From Allolobophora icterica (Eukaryota > Annelida > Clitellata > Crassiclitellata > Lumbricidae): a stretch of DNA of 64,000 nucleotides. Made by a program: the position numbers and the translations under genes. Where the stretch lies: contig OY744610.1 of NCBI GenBank assembly GCA_963556255.1, forward strand, positions 64,504,283 through 64,568,282, in the 5' to 3' direction. This document shows positions 23,690 through 34,915 of the stretch, one piece after another (position 1 is the stretch's first letter; each line of letters opens with the position of its first letter). Below the pieces are notes generated by a model. The model made no database searches and had not been told where the DNA came from. It was given only the letters and a program-made list of their open reading frames with translations.

Positions 23690-24125
23690 CGTCCGTCCGT
23701 CCATCCATCCATCCATTCGTCCGTCCGTCCGTCCATCCATCCATCCATCCATCCATCCATCCATCCATCCATCCATCCATCCATCCATCCATCCATCCAT
23801 CCATCCATCCATCCATCCATCCATCCATCCATCCGTCTTGCCATTCGTCGGTGACGGCATGTGCCTGCCTGCCTGTCTGTCTGCCTGTCTGTGTGTCTGT
23901 ATGTCTATGTGTCTGTGTGTCTGCCTGCCTGCCTGCCTGTCTGTCTGTCTGTCTGCCTGTCTGTCTGCCTGTCTGTCTGTGTGTCTGTCTGTGTGTCTGC
24001 CTGCCTGTCTGTCTGTCTGCCTTCCTGTCTGTCTGTCTGTCTGTCTGTGTGTCTGCCTGTGTGTCTGCCTGTCTGTCTGTGTGTCTGTCTGTGTGTCTGT
24101 CTGTGTGTCTGTCTGTCTGTCCATC
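23690..24125 (+). repeat. (CATC)n array then (CTGT/CTGC)n array
   Basis: CATC/CGTC tetramers fill 23690-23834; a short unique link (23835-23864) separates them from CTGT/CTGC tetramers to 24125. The Met-Asp-Gly-Trp and Cys-Leu-Ser frames are artefacts. Confidence 0.95.
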
Positions 24126-24135
24126 CATCGCCCAG

Positions 24136-26001
24136 TCATGAATTTACGGCCAAAGACATCGCTACCCCATCGGAGTCTTCCTTCGCCAGACGTCGTACTA
24201 AGATCCGCCCATTTCGACAATCGTCTAAGAGAGCGCATGCGCCGACGTTTCGTGACGACTTCCGCTGCGAGACGTCGTTAGGCGAGAGAGGTCGCTGCCG
24301 TCGCCGGAACGCCATCTAGTGGGACAGGAGCGAGATGCGGTTATGGCGTTTTAGAAGTTGATGAATGTGAATTGATTTCGATTCCGAGTGGAAGTACTCA
24401 CGGACGTTACATAACGTTACATATTGCCATAAATTGCACAGTGCCACATCGCGTTACATAATGTTACATAGCGGTACCTAGCGTTACACAGTGTTCCAGC
24501 GAGTTACATCGCGATACATAGCGTACATATTGCACTACATTACATTACATTACACTATATTGCATCACATTGCATCGCATTACGTTGTTTTACATATCGC
24601 ATTACACGAGGTTACATAGTATTACATCTCCTTGCAAATTGCACTAAATAATAATACATAAGCATTTCAAAGCGCTGCATATTGCATTACATTACAACAC
24701 ATCGCGTTACATTAACCATTTTACATTAATTTACATTCTTTACATGACATCACGTAAAAGCGGTCAGAAGTGACGATTATCAGTGATTGACGCAGATTGA
24801 CAGAATTTTACAACCGGGATTTTCCGCTAATTATATATGGACCAATGGTTGAAGTGAAGCTATTCGCACGGATGACATCATTTCTAAGACATACTTTGTC
24901 GATGCGAGATGGATCTCCCACACAGAAAGCTGCGGCTGAAAACTAAATACCGAGTAAGAAACGTGGAGTTCGGTGATATTTCTTGGTGAGTTGGCCTATC
25001 CCTATTCTCTATTCCCTATTCTTGATATTTTGGTCATACTTTTAAACCGAAGGAATTTTCTTCCTCAAGTAGTTAAATGACGAATGATTTCTTCAAGTTT
25101 AGGCCTCTTTTAACCAGTACATTGGTGTTGGTCGAGTTTACGACTCCGAGTTTAGAGTTACGAGTTTACGATTGCAAATTTACGGTTGTAGGTTTACGGC
25201 TACGATTTGACGAGTGTAAGATTACGAGCACGACTGTTACAAGCTTACGATTACGGGTTTATGATCACATGCTTGCCACAACGATTTTACGAGTTCAAGG
25301 TTGCGAGTAGGACTCTATGACTACGAGTTTACAAATAGGAGTTTAACGATTACACGTTTACAACTACGAATTTGCGAGTTCAAGTTTAAGAGTAAGATTT
25401 TATACGAGCACGAGTTTGCGATTACGAGGTTACAACTAGCTGAGTAACGCAATTCGAAGTAATCGTCAACATCAGGATGCTTTCGATTAAATTTTCGTCC
25501 TTTGTGTGGGCGTTTAAATCAGAAAAATGGGAACGTTACGAAAAAGGATCTACGTGGCTTAACACGACAAAACTAAATCGGAAAGCAACGGTGAATACTT
25601 GAAACTACGTTTAATAAAAGACCAGCACACAAAATCAGAGAAACCCTGGACAGCTGAGTATCTATTTTGATAAACTCTGCAGTTTTCTTCATAAACCTAC
25701 ACACCTTTTTAACGTTACCAAGCTGTCGATATAAATCGCCGCTTTAGAAGAGCAAGTATCTTGGTACGTAGCAAATACGTTGATCGAAACTTCAATGATC
25801 ACAGTTTTGTGATCGCGAATAGCATAGAAGAAGCTTGGGAGGTCACCACTTTGGTGGTGACAGTTTCAGTAATCGAAAACTTGGGTGGTCTCCACGCTGG
25901 TGTTGACAACTTGGGTGGTCGCAACTTGGGCGATCCTTCTCATCATCAGCACCAGCTTCAACGGGGGCCGAATAACGCAGTCAACATTGTCAGCGTCCGA
26001 A
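24136..26001. other. upstream region of the bHLH gene
   Basis: 24140-24330 is a unique GC-richer island. 24400-24740 is a degenerate array of GTTACATAGC / ATTACATTAC units. 25110-25440 is a degenerate array of ACGAGTTTACGATTACGAG units. At 25705 there is a CACACCTTTTTAACG...ATATAA repeat copy. 25850-25935 has the threefold repeat TTGGGTGGTC / TTGGTGGTGACA. The promoter cannot be placed; no convincing TATA box lies next to the start. Confidence 0.4.
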
Positions 26002-26320
26002 ATGGACTCGCACCCAAAGCCGACCGCGCACGTCATAGACCAAAGAGACGGCTACTGTGTCCACTCGACGGAACTCGTCGAGACTGACCATTTCTGCACT
26101 GGCTTCCAATCCCGACGCCCTTCCCCGAACTCGTGCCACGAACGAGGATACCAGGGACGCGAGAACAGGTTGAGTGACCGGGACGAGAGGACCCTGATGG
26201 AGTTCAGCAGCAGCAGCAGTAGCAGCAGCAGCAGCAGTGATGAAAGTTGCTACTCAGCATCACGGTCATCAAAGAACCAGATTGGTCAAGCGCTGGACCC
26301 GAACGGAACATTCGAAAACG
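26002..26320 (+). CDS. bHLH gene exon 1
   Basis: Starts [16 protein letters not shown] and ends NGTFEN before the split codon. The donor is AACG|GTCAGT. The polar, Ser-rich sequence has no domain of its own. The assignment to this gene rests on matching phase, the strong donor, protein-like composition and position 1.4 kb before exon 2. An upstream in-frame ATG exists at 25885, but its extra 39 residues look like translated repeat (TTWVVATW). Confidence 0.75.
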
Positions 26321-28285
26321 GTCAGTAGAGCTCTGTTTAACCCTTATAGGGTAACCGTTTTTTGGTTACAGTTTTCGGTAACCGGGGGGTAAAAAATTAC
26401 CCCCAATATATTTTCGTCAAATCTAGGGAAATGTTTAACCAATTTTGGTTAAGTTTAATTTATCTGATAGACAAGGACAATAGACAACATTATTGAATGT
26501 AATGAGTAAGAAATCTTGAATTAAAATGACGACTCGTTCCAATATGACTGTCTAAAGCGAAAGTAGTAATAAGTTGTGAGTCAATGCTACCATGCTACCA
26601 GTTTCAGATACTAATCACTGAAGCAAAATGCTGTGTCGTAGTGTTGATTGAAATAACTAACTGCAAGCAATAACAAGCGGCTGTGCAGTGCTGTAATGTC
26701 AGTAACTAATGACGTTTACAAAATTTCACTTGACAAAACTGACAAAATAGAAACATTCAGTGACAAGTACACCCGTAATAGTTTTACTACAGTTTCAGTG
26801 GGCATCTTATGCATTCGTATGATATACGCTTTTGTCCATGCTTTCCGCATACGAAGTGATTACAGTTGGTACAGCGGTGTTCGACTTTGTGATCAACCTG
26901 TCGAGGGCAACTCTGGCAGCGACCTCTTTTCTTAGTAGCGGTTGGAACTGGATCAACCGCTGGCTCAACTCCAATTGCTAACAGTGCTCGAGAGACTGAT
27001 GGCTGATGACATATAATCCAACAGGAAATGGAAATCTATCAACTACTATGTTTACAAATACATAGTGCAGAAATGATTTATCCAGTACCGGAATATAAAA
27101 CCTTATTCTTCATAGTAGTCTGCCGCTAGGTGGCAGCGCAATGTGACACAGCTGAAAACGACATTGTGAAGAAAAAACATATCTAGGAAAAGTCACAAAA
27201 GCAAAAGTCTTTTTTGTTTTATTCAAAAGAAGCGTACGAAAAAGAGTAGACTGGGGGTTATTTTTTACCCCCCGGTTACCGTATAAGGGTTAAGTAGTCT
27301 GATTCAATAGAATCTAATCAAATCTTATCCAATTCAATACAACCCAATCTAATCTTCTATTCTTCTTTAGTCTATTCCATGCCATTCCATTATTCCATTA
27401 TATTCCAGAAAACTGCTCTTTTTCGCCGTGCTGGAGTCGGGAGCGCCTCTGAGTAGTTCCCTTGAAGAGGTGCTATATAAAGCTACGAATGAATTAATGG
27501 ATGTACTATCTTCCATTCGATGCCCTTCCTTTCTGTTTCAATCTGTTTTGTTCTATTCTGATGAGTAAATAATGTAATCAACGAACAATGGATATAACAA
27601 ATGGAACAGATAAAGGAATGAAATTATGAATGAACGAATGAATGAATGATTGATTGATTGATTGAATGTAAGAATGAAGAACTTGTTTCTTTATTCAGAT
27701 GTCTACGAAGCGAAGGACGGATCACTAGCGACACCAAGCGACGAAAACACTCGCAACCTAACAGGAACCAACACGGGAACCGGACGAGGAACCAGCGCAG
27801 GAAGCGGAACGGGAATCAGCCGGAAACACAAGGAACCGAAGATGGTACGTCTGGGTATCAACGCCCGTGAAAGGCGCCGAATGCACGACCTTAACGATGC
27901 CCTGGATGAGCTCCGGTCCGTCATACCCTACGCCCACAGCCCCTCCGTCCGCAAGCTGTCCAAGATCGCCACCCTCCTGCTGGCCAAGAACTACATCCTT
28001 ATGCAAGCCACGGCCCTTGACGAAATGCGCCGCCTCGTCGAGTACCTCAACCAGTCGGCCGCCATCGTACCCCCGGCAACCCTCTTCGACGCTCCCTTTA
28101 ACCCTTACACGCGCCGCGTCGTGCCGCCACAGACGCCGGCGCACGCCGGCGCCGTTGGACGAAGACTTCCCGCGCTGGCGATGTCGTCTGCGGCGGCGGT
28201 CGCGGCGCAGGTGTCAGACAAGGCTACGTCATCGCCACGCCCACTCTGCCTCAGTCGACCTGCGTCAGCCAATCAGCGAGATTAG
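26002..28285 (+). CDS. Beta3/BHLHE22-BHLHE23-type bHLH transcription factor, two exons joined
   Basis: Exon 1 (26002-26320) and exon 2 (27699-28285) join in phase 1 (AAC G|AT GTC) to encode 301 residues. The bHLH domain (about residues 158-210) reads [19 protein letters not shown], then [29 protein letters not shown] and [11 protein letters not shown]. This basic/helix 1 sequence with the [20 protein letters not shown] loop-helix 2 is diagnostic of the Olig-related Beta3 (BHLHE22/23) family of nuclear E-box-binding repressors used in neural specification. The N-terminus has a run of 11 Ser followed by DESCYSAS and a Thr/Gly-rich linker; low-complexity Ser/Gly N-termini also occur in vertebrate members. 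The ATG at 26002 has a good context (CGAAATGG). A piggyBac-like element lies in the intron. Which paralogue (22 or 23) cannot be told. Confidence 0.9.
26341..27289 (-). mobile_element. piggyBac-like element 2, in the bHLH intron
   Basis: 949 bp between TTAA at 26337-26340 and 27290-27293. The left end CCCTTATAGGGTAACC and inverted right end CCCTTATACGGTAACC form a TIR with one mismatch. The left end then has GGTAACCGGGGGGTAAAAAA with a palindromic GGGGGTAAAAAATTACCCCC; the right end has the mirror GGGGGTTATTTTTTACCCCCC. It carries the 3' end of a transposase on the minus strand. Confidence 0.85.
26787..27033 (-). pseudogene. piggyBac transposase C-terminal fragment (cysteine-rich domain)
   Basis: The minus-strand open stretch ends at the TAG at 26787-26789 and encodes about 80 residues. 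These include [20 protein letters not shown], then [13 protein letters not shown] and ECIRC. The spacing C-x2-C...C-x2-C...C-x2-H...C-x2-C matches the cysteine-rich zinc-binding domain that ends piggyBac transposases and binds the terminal repeats. The catalytic DDD core is absent, so it cannot be active alone. The preserved zinc-ligand spacing suggests recent loss. Confidence 0.75.
27699..28285 (+). CDS. bHLH gene exon 2, containing the whole bHLH domain
   Basis: Acceptor GTTTCTTTATTCAG|AT. It encodes [12 protein letters not shown], a Thr/Gly linker, the bHLH (27848-28055), then a Pro/Ala-rich C-terminal tail ending RPASANQRD and TAG. The last codons fall in the first unit of a CCAAT-containing degenerate repeat that continues downstream, so the C-terminus may have been set by the repeat. 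Confidence 0.92.
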
Positions 28286-28640
28286 TAAAAACACGCTCCT
28301 CCCATTTCACCTATCGCTCCGCCTACTTAATATAGGCAGACATGGGGCGGTCAATTAGCGAGCAAAACGACGTTATCGTCCCTCCCCTCGGACGATCTGC
28401 GTCAGCCAATCAATGAGAATAGTAGCAAGACTACGTTATAGTCCGTCCCAATGGATCAGATGTTCCTCCTACTCGGATTCATCAGATCTGCGTCAGCCAA
28501 TAAACAAGCAACACGACTTTATGGCCCTTCCCACTCGACGTCTCAGTCGAACTGCATTCAGCCAATCAGCCTGCAGCAGGACGTCAAAGATTCGCCCACT
28601 CTGCCTAGTTCAGCCAATCAGCGCACAGCTCGACTGATGC
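28240..28640 (+). promoter_or_regulatory. array of five CCAAT boxes in direct orientation
   Basis: GTCAGCCAATCA-type sites occur with CCAAT at 28269, 28406, 28497, 28562 and 28614. Four are preceded by CTGC(G/A)T(C/T)AGCC or a close form. The context is a degenerate tandem repeat. CCAAT in this extended context is the NF-Y consensus. The array lies over the end of the bHLH coding region and its 3' flank; function is inferred only. Confidence 0.5.
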
Positions 28641-30586
28641 TTGGGCGTAACTGGTAACACGGGGCGTGGCGATGTGTACGATGGAAAAAGAGTGGTTTGA
28701 AGTAACTTAAGGTAGTCGATTATTTATTGTGCGCCATGTCTATGTATGTATATATGTATGCAACTATGTATGTATATATGTATCCATTTATGTATGTATA
28801 TGTATTGTATGCATGTATGAAAATATATTATGTATTTATGTATCTGTGCACGTATGTATGCATGCCTGTATGTTTGTATGTATACATGTATTGTGAACAA
28901 TTCTGTAGTTCTTTTATGTATATTAAGAGGCGTCTATCGCTTGTCTAAGTAACATCCTCTACATTACAAACTATGTCTACTGTGGAATGAGGCAAGCGGA
29001 ACTGGAAAGTGTCTTCTACTGACTGTCCCTCGCAGACACGGGAGTGACCGATCAAAAGAAAGAAAGCCCATCCGCACAAGCCACCTGCCTCTGTTAGTGG
29101 TCACAGAAACAAGAAATACTGTGGCCACAACTAGACATAAAGTTGCAACACTAACTGCCGAGTTTTAACTGGCAAGCGTTTCTTATAGATATCCCTCGCC
29201 ATGTATTTACGTTGTTTCAGACACTTTCGTGCATTAGGTAACCTTTAACGAACTTTGACCTCCACGCGGTGTGACACGAAACTTAGCTTTTAAGTTGCGA
29301 ATTTTCGAGGATATGCAATCACGATTCCGATAAGCTTAGTTCAGTTGAGGTAATAGTAACCGTCTCAGAGGAGCAGGATCGAACCCGCTCCAACCAATCA
29401 TGTACATTGTTCCACAGTTTATATTTAGACCCATTCAAGACTTTCTGAAATAAAAGTGTTTTGATAGTTACATATAAGATATTATTAAGCTACGACTTTC
29501 GCCTAAGCTTATATAGCATTGCTCAACAACGTTTTAAAGGTGTCTAAGACGACCGCTTAAGACCAATCAATTACCGTGTCCAACAATAATTGGTTACTGT
29601 GTTCCACAGTTGGCTACCGTGGTTGGTTGGTTAGTTGCTATTTAACGACACTGTGTCAAAACAAAGAGCGCCTTTGAACAGTTATTCAGCGACAGGCGTA
29701 GTCCTCTTCCTTTCTCCAGGCAATGGGAATTCTAACAGGCCTACTTAAAGGCAGCAGTACTAATCCATTGTTTAACGACATCTTATAGCTTCAAATGCTG
29801 TTGACATACTTACAGTTCATTTTTCATTTATCTTTCATCCATCAGTTTCGTATGCTTTCCTCCTGGTCGTTTTCGTGTCTGATACAATAACATTTGATTT
29901 GAAAAGCTAGCGGTCCTATGTTTATATAGTATTAGTTGATAACGTTTCAAAGGTGTCTAAGGCGAGCCCCCAAAAGAATCGACTACTTCGTCCCACAATG
30001 TAAAACGTAAAATAAGATAAGGTAATTCGATACATGGCAAGGAAGAATATATAGAAATAGATAAGTTCAATTGTTCAGAATTAAATAAAATCAGTTACCG
30101 TGTCCCACAATCAGCTACCGTGATTATGATTTTTTTATTACGATTTTACTCTAAACGATAAAATCTCTTGAACATTTCAGTATCATCGCAGAAGTCAAAT
30201 AGCTTAAAGACACAATAAGTCGAATAGAACTAACAACGTTAAGAATTACTGAGAATCTATTGTTAAGAATTAATTGTACGTTGATAAGCTAAAGACTTTG
30301 AGAGGAGTTCATTTCCTTTGTTTAATTTGTAACTGCTCTGCAATATGGTTAACCTATCCTGAATGCTGCTGTAGATGTTTTCAAAATGTCTAGACTGTTC
30401 TAAAAAATTCAATCAATTATTAATAATTTTAACCAGACGTGTAATGAGCAATAAGCCTGTGTATTGAAGTTACCTGAATGTTTGTAGACTGTGTTTCTTT
30501 AATAAAAAGAGACTTTACAAACTTTGAAAGGTGTTAGGTTTAGATAATTTCTCACTAGTCCCTCACCCTTCCCAATACTAATAGGC
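28641..30586. other. repeat-rich DNA downstream of the bHLH gene
   Basis: Includes a (TATG)n tract (28736-28900), a minus-strand box B remnant GGATCGAACC (29377), two minus-strand AGACACCTTTAAAACG / GCTATATAA copies with box A (29510-29590, 29920-29990), and the GGCGTAGTCCTCTTCCTTTC module (29695). No host exon was recognised. Confidence 0.45.
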
Positions 30587-30823
30587 CTACAAGTTTCGGT
30601 AGAGAAACCTCGATGTAAAATTTTTGTCGCTTTTATTTGGAAGGGAGAAGTTGTGAGCCCGAGGGCAAAAAAACAAGGAGTGGGTCGGCTCTTGGGAAGT
30701 ATGGGCAAAGAATACGTTGTGGGTTCCGTTTGAGACCACTGCCTTAAATAGCTCGTCATCTGCCAAGCGAGCGAGATCATCTGCTTTCTGGATGTTCGAA
30801 GGGAGGCAATCCATTTTACGCAT
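30587..30823 (-). pseudogene. LINE-type reverse-transcriptase C-terminal remnant
   Basis: The frame encodes KADDLARLADDELFKAVVSN and, further on, CPRAHNFSLPNKSDKNFTSR. The RPRxHNFxLPxKxDxNFxxRxLY pattern is typical of the region after the reverse transcriptase in non-LTR elements of many marine invertebrates. No catalytic motif is present, and the fragment ends at a stop. It could also belong to a chimeric element. Confidence 0.45.
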
Positions 30824-30839
30824 TCTGTGACTATTGCCA

Positions 30840-32064
30840 CGTAGTAGTAGTAATAATAATATTAATAATATTTATTCTTTAATTAAGCGCCTGCAAACGC
30901 ACTGCGCTGTACATGTACATGTTATGCGATAAATCTTAACTAGTTAACTACTAACAGAACAGACAGCCTGCAATACACGGCGCAAATTGCAGCCTACAAA
31001 GCATGTCCGCCTATGGGACTCGATCCTTGTACCTCTCACACTCTACGCCAGATGTTTTCCAATGCGCTATCGGCATTGTTTAACGACATCTTTTGGCTAC
31101 CCCGGTCGTAGGCGTCTACCTTGCCTTACTTTACAATGTAAACTACTGTCGCCAGAAGAAGAGATTTAAAGGTGTCAAAATAGTGCTAAATATTTTATCC
31201 ATTACTTAACGACGTCTTGCGAAAAAAGTGATTTGCTCCCAGCTTCTACATAACCATTGATCCAACGAAAACGAAGCTCTTATAGTAACGTAAAGATATG
31301 ATATTAAGGTGTCTAAGAATGTCAGTTACCAGATTTGACAGGGCGGGAGTGGATAACGAAACATTCGTGAAACACCACGTTTTCAGAAATTTTTTTCGAA
31401 TATTAATATGCTTCAAAAGATGATTTCTTCCGTGTGACGCCAGAAAGCATTATTATTCAACTGCTTATCGTGAAATTTACACGTTTTAAATAATTTCTAC
31501 CCTTGAAAATGAATTATGAATGATGACGTTTCCAAAACTGAATAACGTTATACCCCTTACGTTTCTGGAAGTAATTTGTCATTAATAAGGCCTGGTTTAT
31601 CATCTACTGTATTAAATTAATATTCATAATACAGTGTTATGAATACTAATTATACATTATGCTATGCCAAATCAATAAAAGCCCTTCCAAAGGGATTACA
31701 AGCAGAAAACGCAACCGGATGAGTTTAGACACCTTTAATAAGTAATAATTGCTGCTATAAATAATTTAATTCCGCGGTTGCCATCCACTACAATCATGTA
31801 GTGTTTATTTCGGTAGCCTATAGATTTTACTTTACTTAGTTACAGTTATAGTTAGTATTTTTAGTTACAGTTATAGTTTCTGGAGTTTTATTTTAGTTAG
31901 TATACTTCGTTACAGTTTCGGTAATACTTCGTTACAGTTTCGGTAAACTGTAACTAAGTATACTAACTAAAATAAAACACCAGTAACTCCAGTTACCGAA
32001 ACTGTCCTATCTCTGCTCTCGGATAGTGACCAGTTATTGTTATTGTTGTTGTTGTTGTTGTTGT
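30840..32064. other. repeat-derived spacer
   Basis: Contains (AAT)n, a second copy of the AAGCGCCTGCAAACGCACTGC repeat (30886), ACGACATC modules, ACACCTTTAA copies (31165, 31300, 31722) and the hairpin at 31885-31978. No gene seen. Confidence 0.45.
31885..31978. repeat. imperfect hairpin, 34-bp arms
   Basis: GTTTTATTTTAGTTAGTATA... (31885-31918) pairs with its reverse complement at 31945-31978 with one or two mismatches around a 26-nt loop. The loop side holds two direct copies of ATACTTCGTTACAGTTTCGG. Confidence 0.8.
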
Positions 32065-32232
32065 CAGGGGCGTCTACACCATGGAAACCTTGGAGCAAAT
32101 GCTCTATGATCCAAAAAATAGGGGATCTGTCAATGTGTGTACCATCATTAACGAGTTGGAGGAAGATGAGGGGGAAGGTAAGGGGAGGGGATTGGAGTTG
32201 CTCCAGTGACTTAGGAGGATAGATATCCCCTG
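32065..32232. mobile_element. hAT-like MITE, copy 2
   Basis: The 168-bp element starts CAGGGGCGTCTACACCATGG and ends ATATCCCCTG, flanked by GTTGTTGT on both sides (32057-32064 and 32233-32240). That duplication lies in a (GTT)n run, so its evidential value is lower than for copy 1. The interior aligns with 17802-17970 along its whole length. Confidence 0.75.
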
Positions 32233-32280
32233 GTTGTTGTTGTTATTTGTATTATTATCATTATTACTGTTATTATTACT

Positions 32281-32480
<200 letters not shown>

Positions 32481-33378
32481 TGTCAAAAGAAATCATCATC
32501 ATCATCATTAGTGGACTGATCTTATGGATTTTGACCTGGTGCTGGCGTGCCATCGGGTGATGCCTTGTGCCTTATGATGACAGCGGCGCGGTAGAAGTTC
32601 CTAATTACATTAGACTTTCAGTTATTACTAGAAGCAGAAACGAGAAGGAAGAGAATCAGTATGTAGAAATAAATAAACAAAGAAATATACATTTTATTAA
32701 ATAAATAGATAATTAGATAAATAAAAAACAAATATATAATTAGAGATTGGCCAGCGTCTCTCACCCGTTTCTGGAGAGCTGCTGGAGGTCACTTTTCTCT
32801 TTCAGCGCTTTTCCGTTTGCATCCAGTCTCCAATGCCATCGCATTTCGTGGCACGTTCACTAATGTTGCGGAGGACGAGGCCTGATTTCTCAGACATTCA
32901 ACAACAGCTCCTAGCATAATCTTTTAGACTCGTGAGGGATTATATGTACCTGGGGCGGGGATAATAATAATAACAATAATAATAATCAACAATTGTAAAG
33001 TATTGCAACCAGTGTCAAACAACATCTTATGGCTGCAAGTCTTCGACACTAGTCTTTTTTCAGTAGTTTTTTAAGCATCATACCGAAATTTAACGAAATT
33101 GTTGATATTTATATATAGAGAGAGATAAAATTTAATGGTGTCTAAGCATAACTTTGCAAACTTACTATTGTGCAATGTTTTAGCGACATCTCGTGGCTGA
33201 CGAGGGCCAACGACGTCGACCCTGTCTTTTAAAAAGTCATTTAAAATTTAATGGAAAAAAGCGCTACTAATTTAGAGTTTGAACGAAAGAGAGATTTTAA
33301 TAGCGTTCAAAGTTCGCCTTTAAGGTGTGGATGTATACTAGTTAAATTGTTAAGTTCTGCTTACATGCCGAATTGTCT
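32481..33378. other. spacer with dispersed modules
   Basis: Unique and repeat-derived sequence, including CATCTTATGGCTGCAAG and CATCTCGTGGCTGACG modules and AGGTGTGG remnants. No gene seen. Confidence 0.4.
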
Positions 33379-33870
33379 CCTGGTCACTATCTTGACCAGT
33401 TGTTCAAGCCGTTAGACAGTCCATTGGTCAGCCCAGCTTTCAATCAGCTGGTCATTCTCCGAGCAGTCTCATGGTCAGTTATTTGCCTGTCTTTTGATCA
33501 GTTTACTGGTAATTTTCTTGACCATTCTCTTGGCCAACCATCGGTCAGTCCACTGGTTAGTCTGATAATTAATTAGTGCCTTGGTTAGTCCAATTATTAG
33601 TCATTTGGTCAATCTTTTGGGCAGTTTATTGATCAAGTTTCATAATCACGCCTTTGGTCATTCCAATGGTCAGTTTCTTGGTCAGTTTTTGGCCAGTCTC
33701 TTGGTCAATTTCTTTGTCATTCTTCTAGCAAGTCCCTTGGTCATTCCACCGGTCAATTTCTTCGTCAGCATCTTCCACAGTCCCCAACATGCCCAGCAGT
33801 ACCCGGTCAATAACGCACTGTTCATCCATTGGTCACTCTCCCGCGGTCAGTTCGTCGGTCACTTCTTGAC
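33379..33870 (+). repeat. degenerate array of TGGTCA units
   Basis: About 490 bp of imperfect 11-12-mers such as TTGGTCAGTTTC and TTGGTCATTCC, occurring on both strands (also TTGACCA). The open frames 33373-33946 are a by-product of the periodicity. Confidence 0.75.
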
Positions 33871-34320
33871 CGGTCGTTTAGCGGAGACTCGTCCGCATGT
33901 CGTCGACCGCATACGACCGCTATTACTCCAAGTAGATCAAATTTAGCCCAGTCCTCCCTCGCTCCCCGATGGACACGTAACAATAACACATCGCTCCCTA
34001 ACTCGGTTAGACCCCAGCGGACGGTACTCGGGCCGCCGATACCGTCGGCGACTGCGGTCACCCGCGGTATCCGCGGCAGAACGAGTTGAATGTGAATCCG
34101 AGCAATAAGGAAATGGTTATCGCGCGGCGCGGATAGTTACGATTGAGAGACATGTTCGTCAGAGGGCGGCTGAGTTACACTAGCGCCCCCTGCAGTCGGC
34201 TCAGAAAACGACAGAAATTAGATTTGCCGCAGCGCTTTATCGAGTTGTCGTTGATGGAACGCAGATGGCGGCAGAGTTTGCTAACGGATGCTCAACGAGA
34301 AACCTCCAATTTACGCACGT
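33871..34320. other. CpG-containing unique island
   Basis: Relatively CpG-rich DNA with short open frames on both strands (33822-34061, 33829-34089, 34143-34499), none with a recognisable motif. It could be a promoter or an unrecognised exon. Confidence 0.3.
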
Positions 34321-34360
34321 ATAAGTTATATATTTATACATCTGTGTGTGTATATCTATG

Positions 34361-34396
<36 letters not shown>

Positions 34397-34569
34397 CATA
34401 GGCTTCCATAAATATAATATCTGCCATATTGTTTTATGGATACTTCTCAATGTGTATCTTTTCCACAGAATCTTCTGCAACAAGCGCGGAACACAATGAA
34501 AAAGGAATGCTACTGATATTGACGTATACGTATGTGACTGTATGTAGCGCTTTTCTAATAGATGTCCGT

Positions 34570-34915
34570 AAGCAAAACAATGTATTCTAATCTATTCTAA
34601 TATATTCTATTCTATTCTAATCTGATCTATTCTAATCTATTCTAATCTATTCTAATGTAATCTATTCTATTCTCATCTAATCTACTCAAATCTATTCTAT
34701 TATATTCCAATCTATTAGGATCTATTCTATTCTAATCAATTCTATTCTATTCTATTCCAATCTATTCTAATCTATTCTATTCTATCCTAATCTGTTCCAT
34801 TATAATCTATTCTTATCTATTCCAATCCAATCTAATCTAATCTATTCTAATATATTATATTCAAATCTATTCTATTCCAATATATTCTAATCTATTCTAA
34901 TCTAATCTAGTGACC
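34570..34915 (+). repeat. degenerate TCTATTCTAA pentamer/decamer array
   Basis: About 345 bp of TCTAT/TCTAA pentamers. Related sequence occurs at 27296-27405 and, inverted, at 2620-2760. Confidence 0.85.

Larger units (their letters stand above)
26321..27698 (+). other. bHLH gene intron
   Basis: The 1378-nt intron runs from GTCAGT to TTTCTTTATTCAG. It is mostly a piggyBac-like element (26341-27289), whose left TTAA lies 16 nt inside the donor. The remainder (27294-27698) has GATTCAATAG / CCATTCCATT degenerate repeats, a SINE-tail fragment (27430-27485) and a short (GAAT)(GATT) run. Confidence 0.75.

Noticed and set aside
25885..26001. Upstream start for the bHLH protein
   Set aside because: The extra 39 residues translate the TTGGGTGGTC repeat. 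The ATG at 26002 has a better context and begins protein-like sequence.
27867..28358. 163-codon Ser/Pro/Arg-rich frame over bHLH exon 2
   Set aside because: Shadow of the bHLH exon in another frame; the minus frames 27703-28144 are also shadows.
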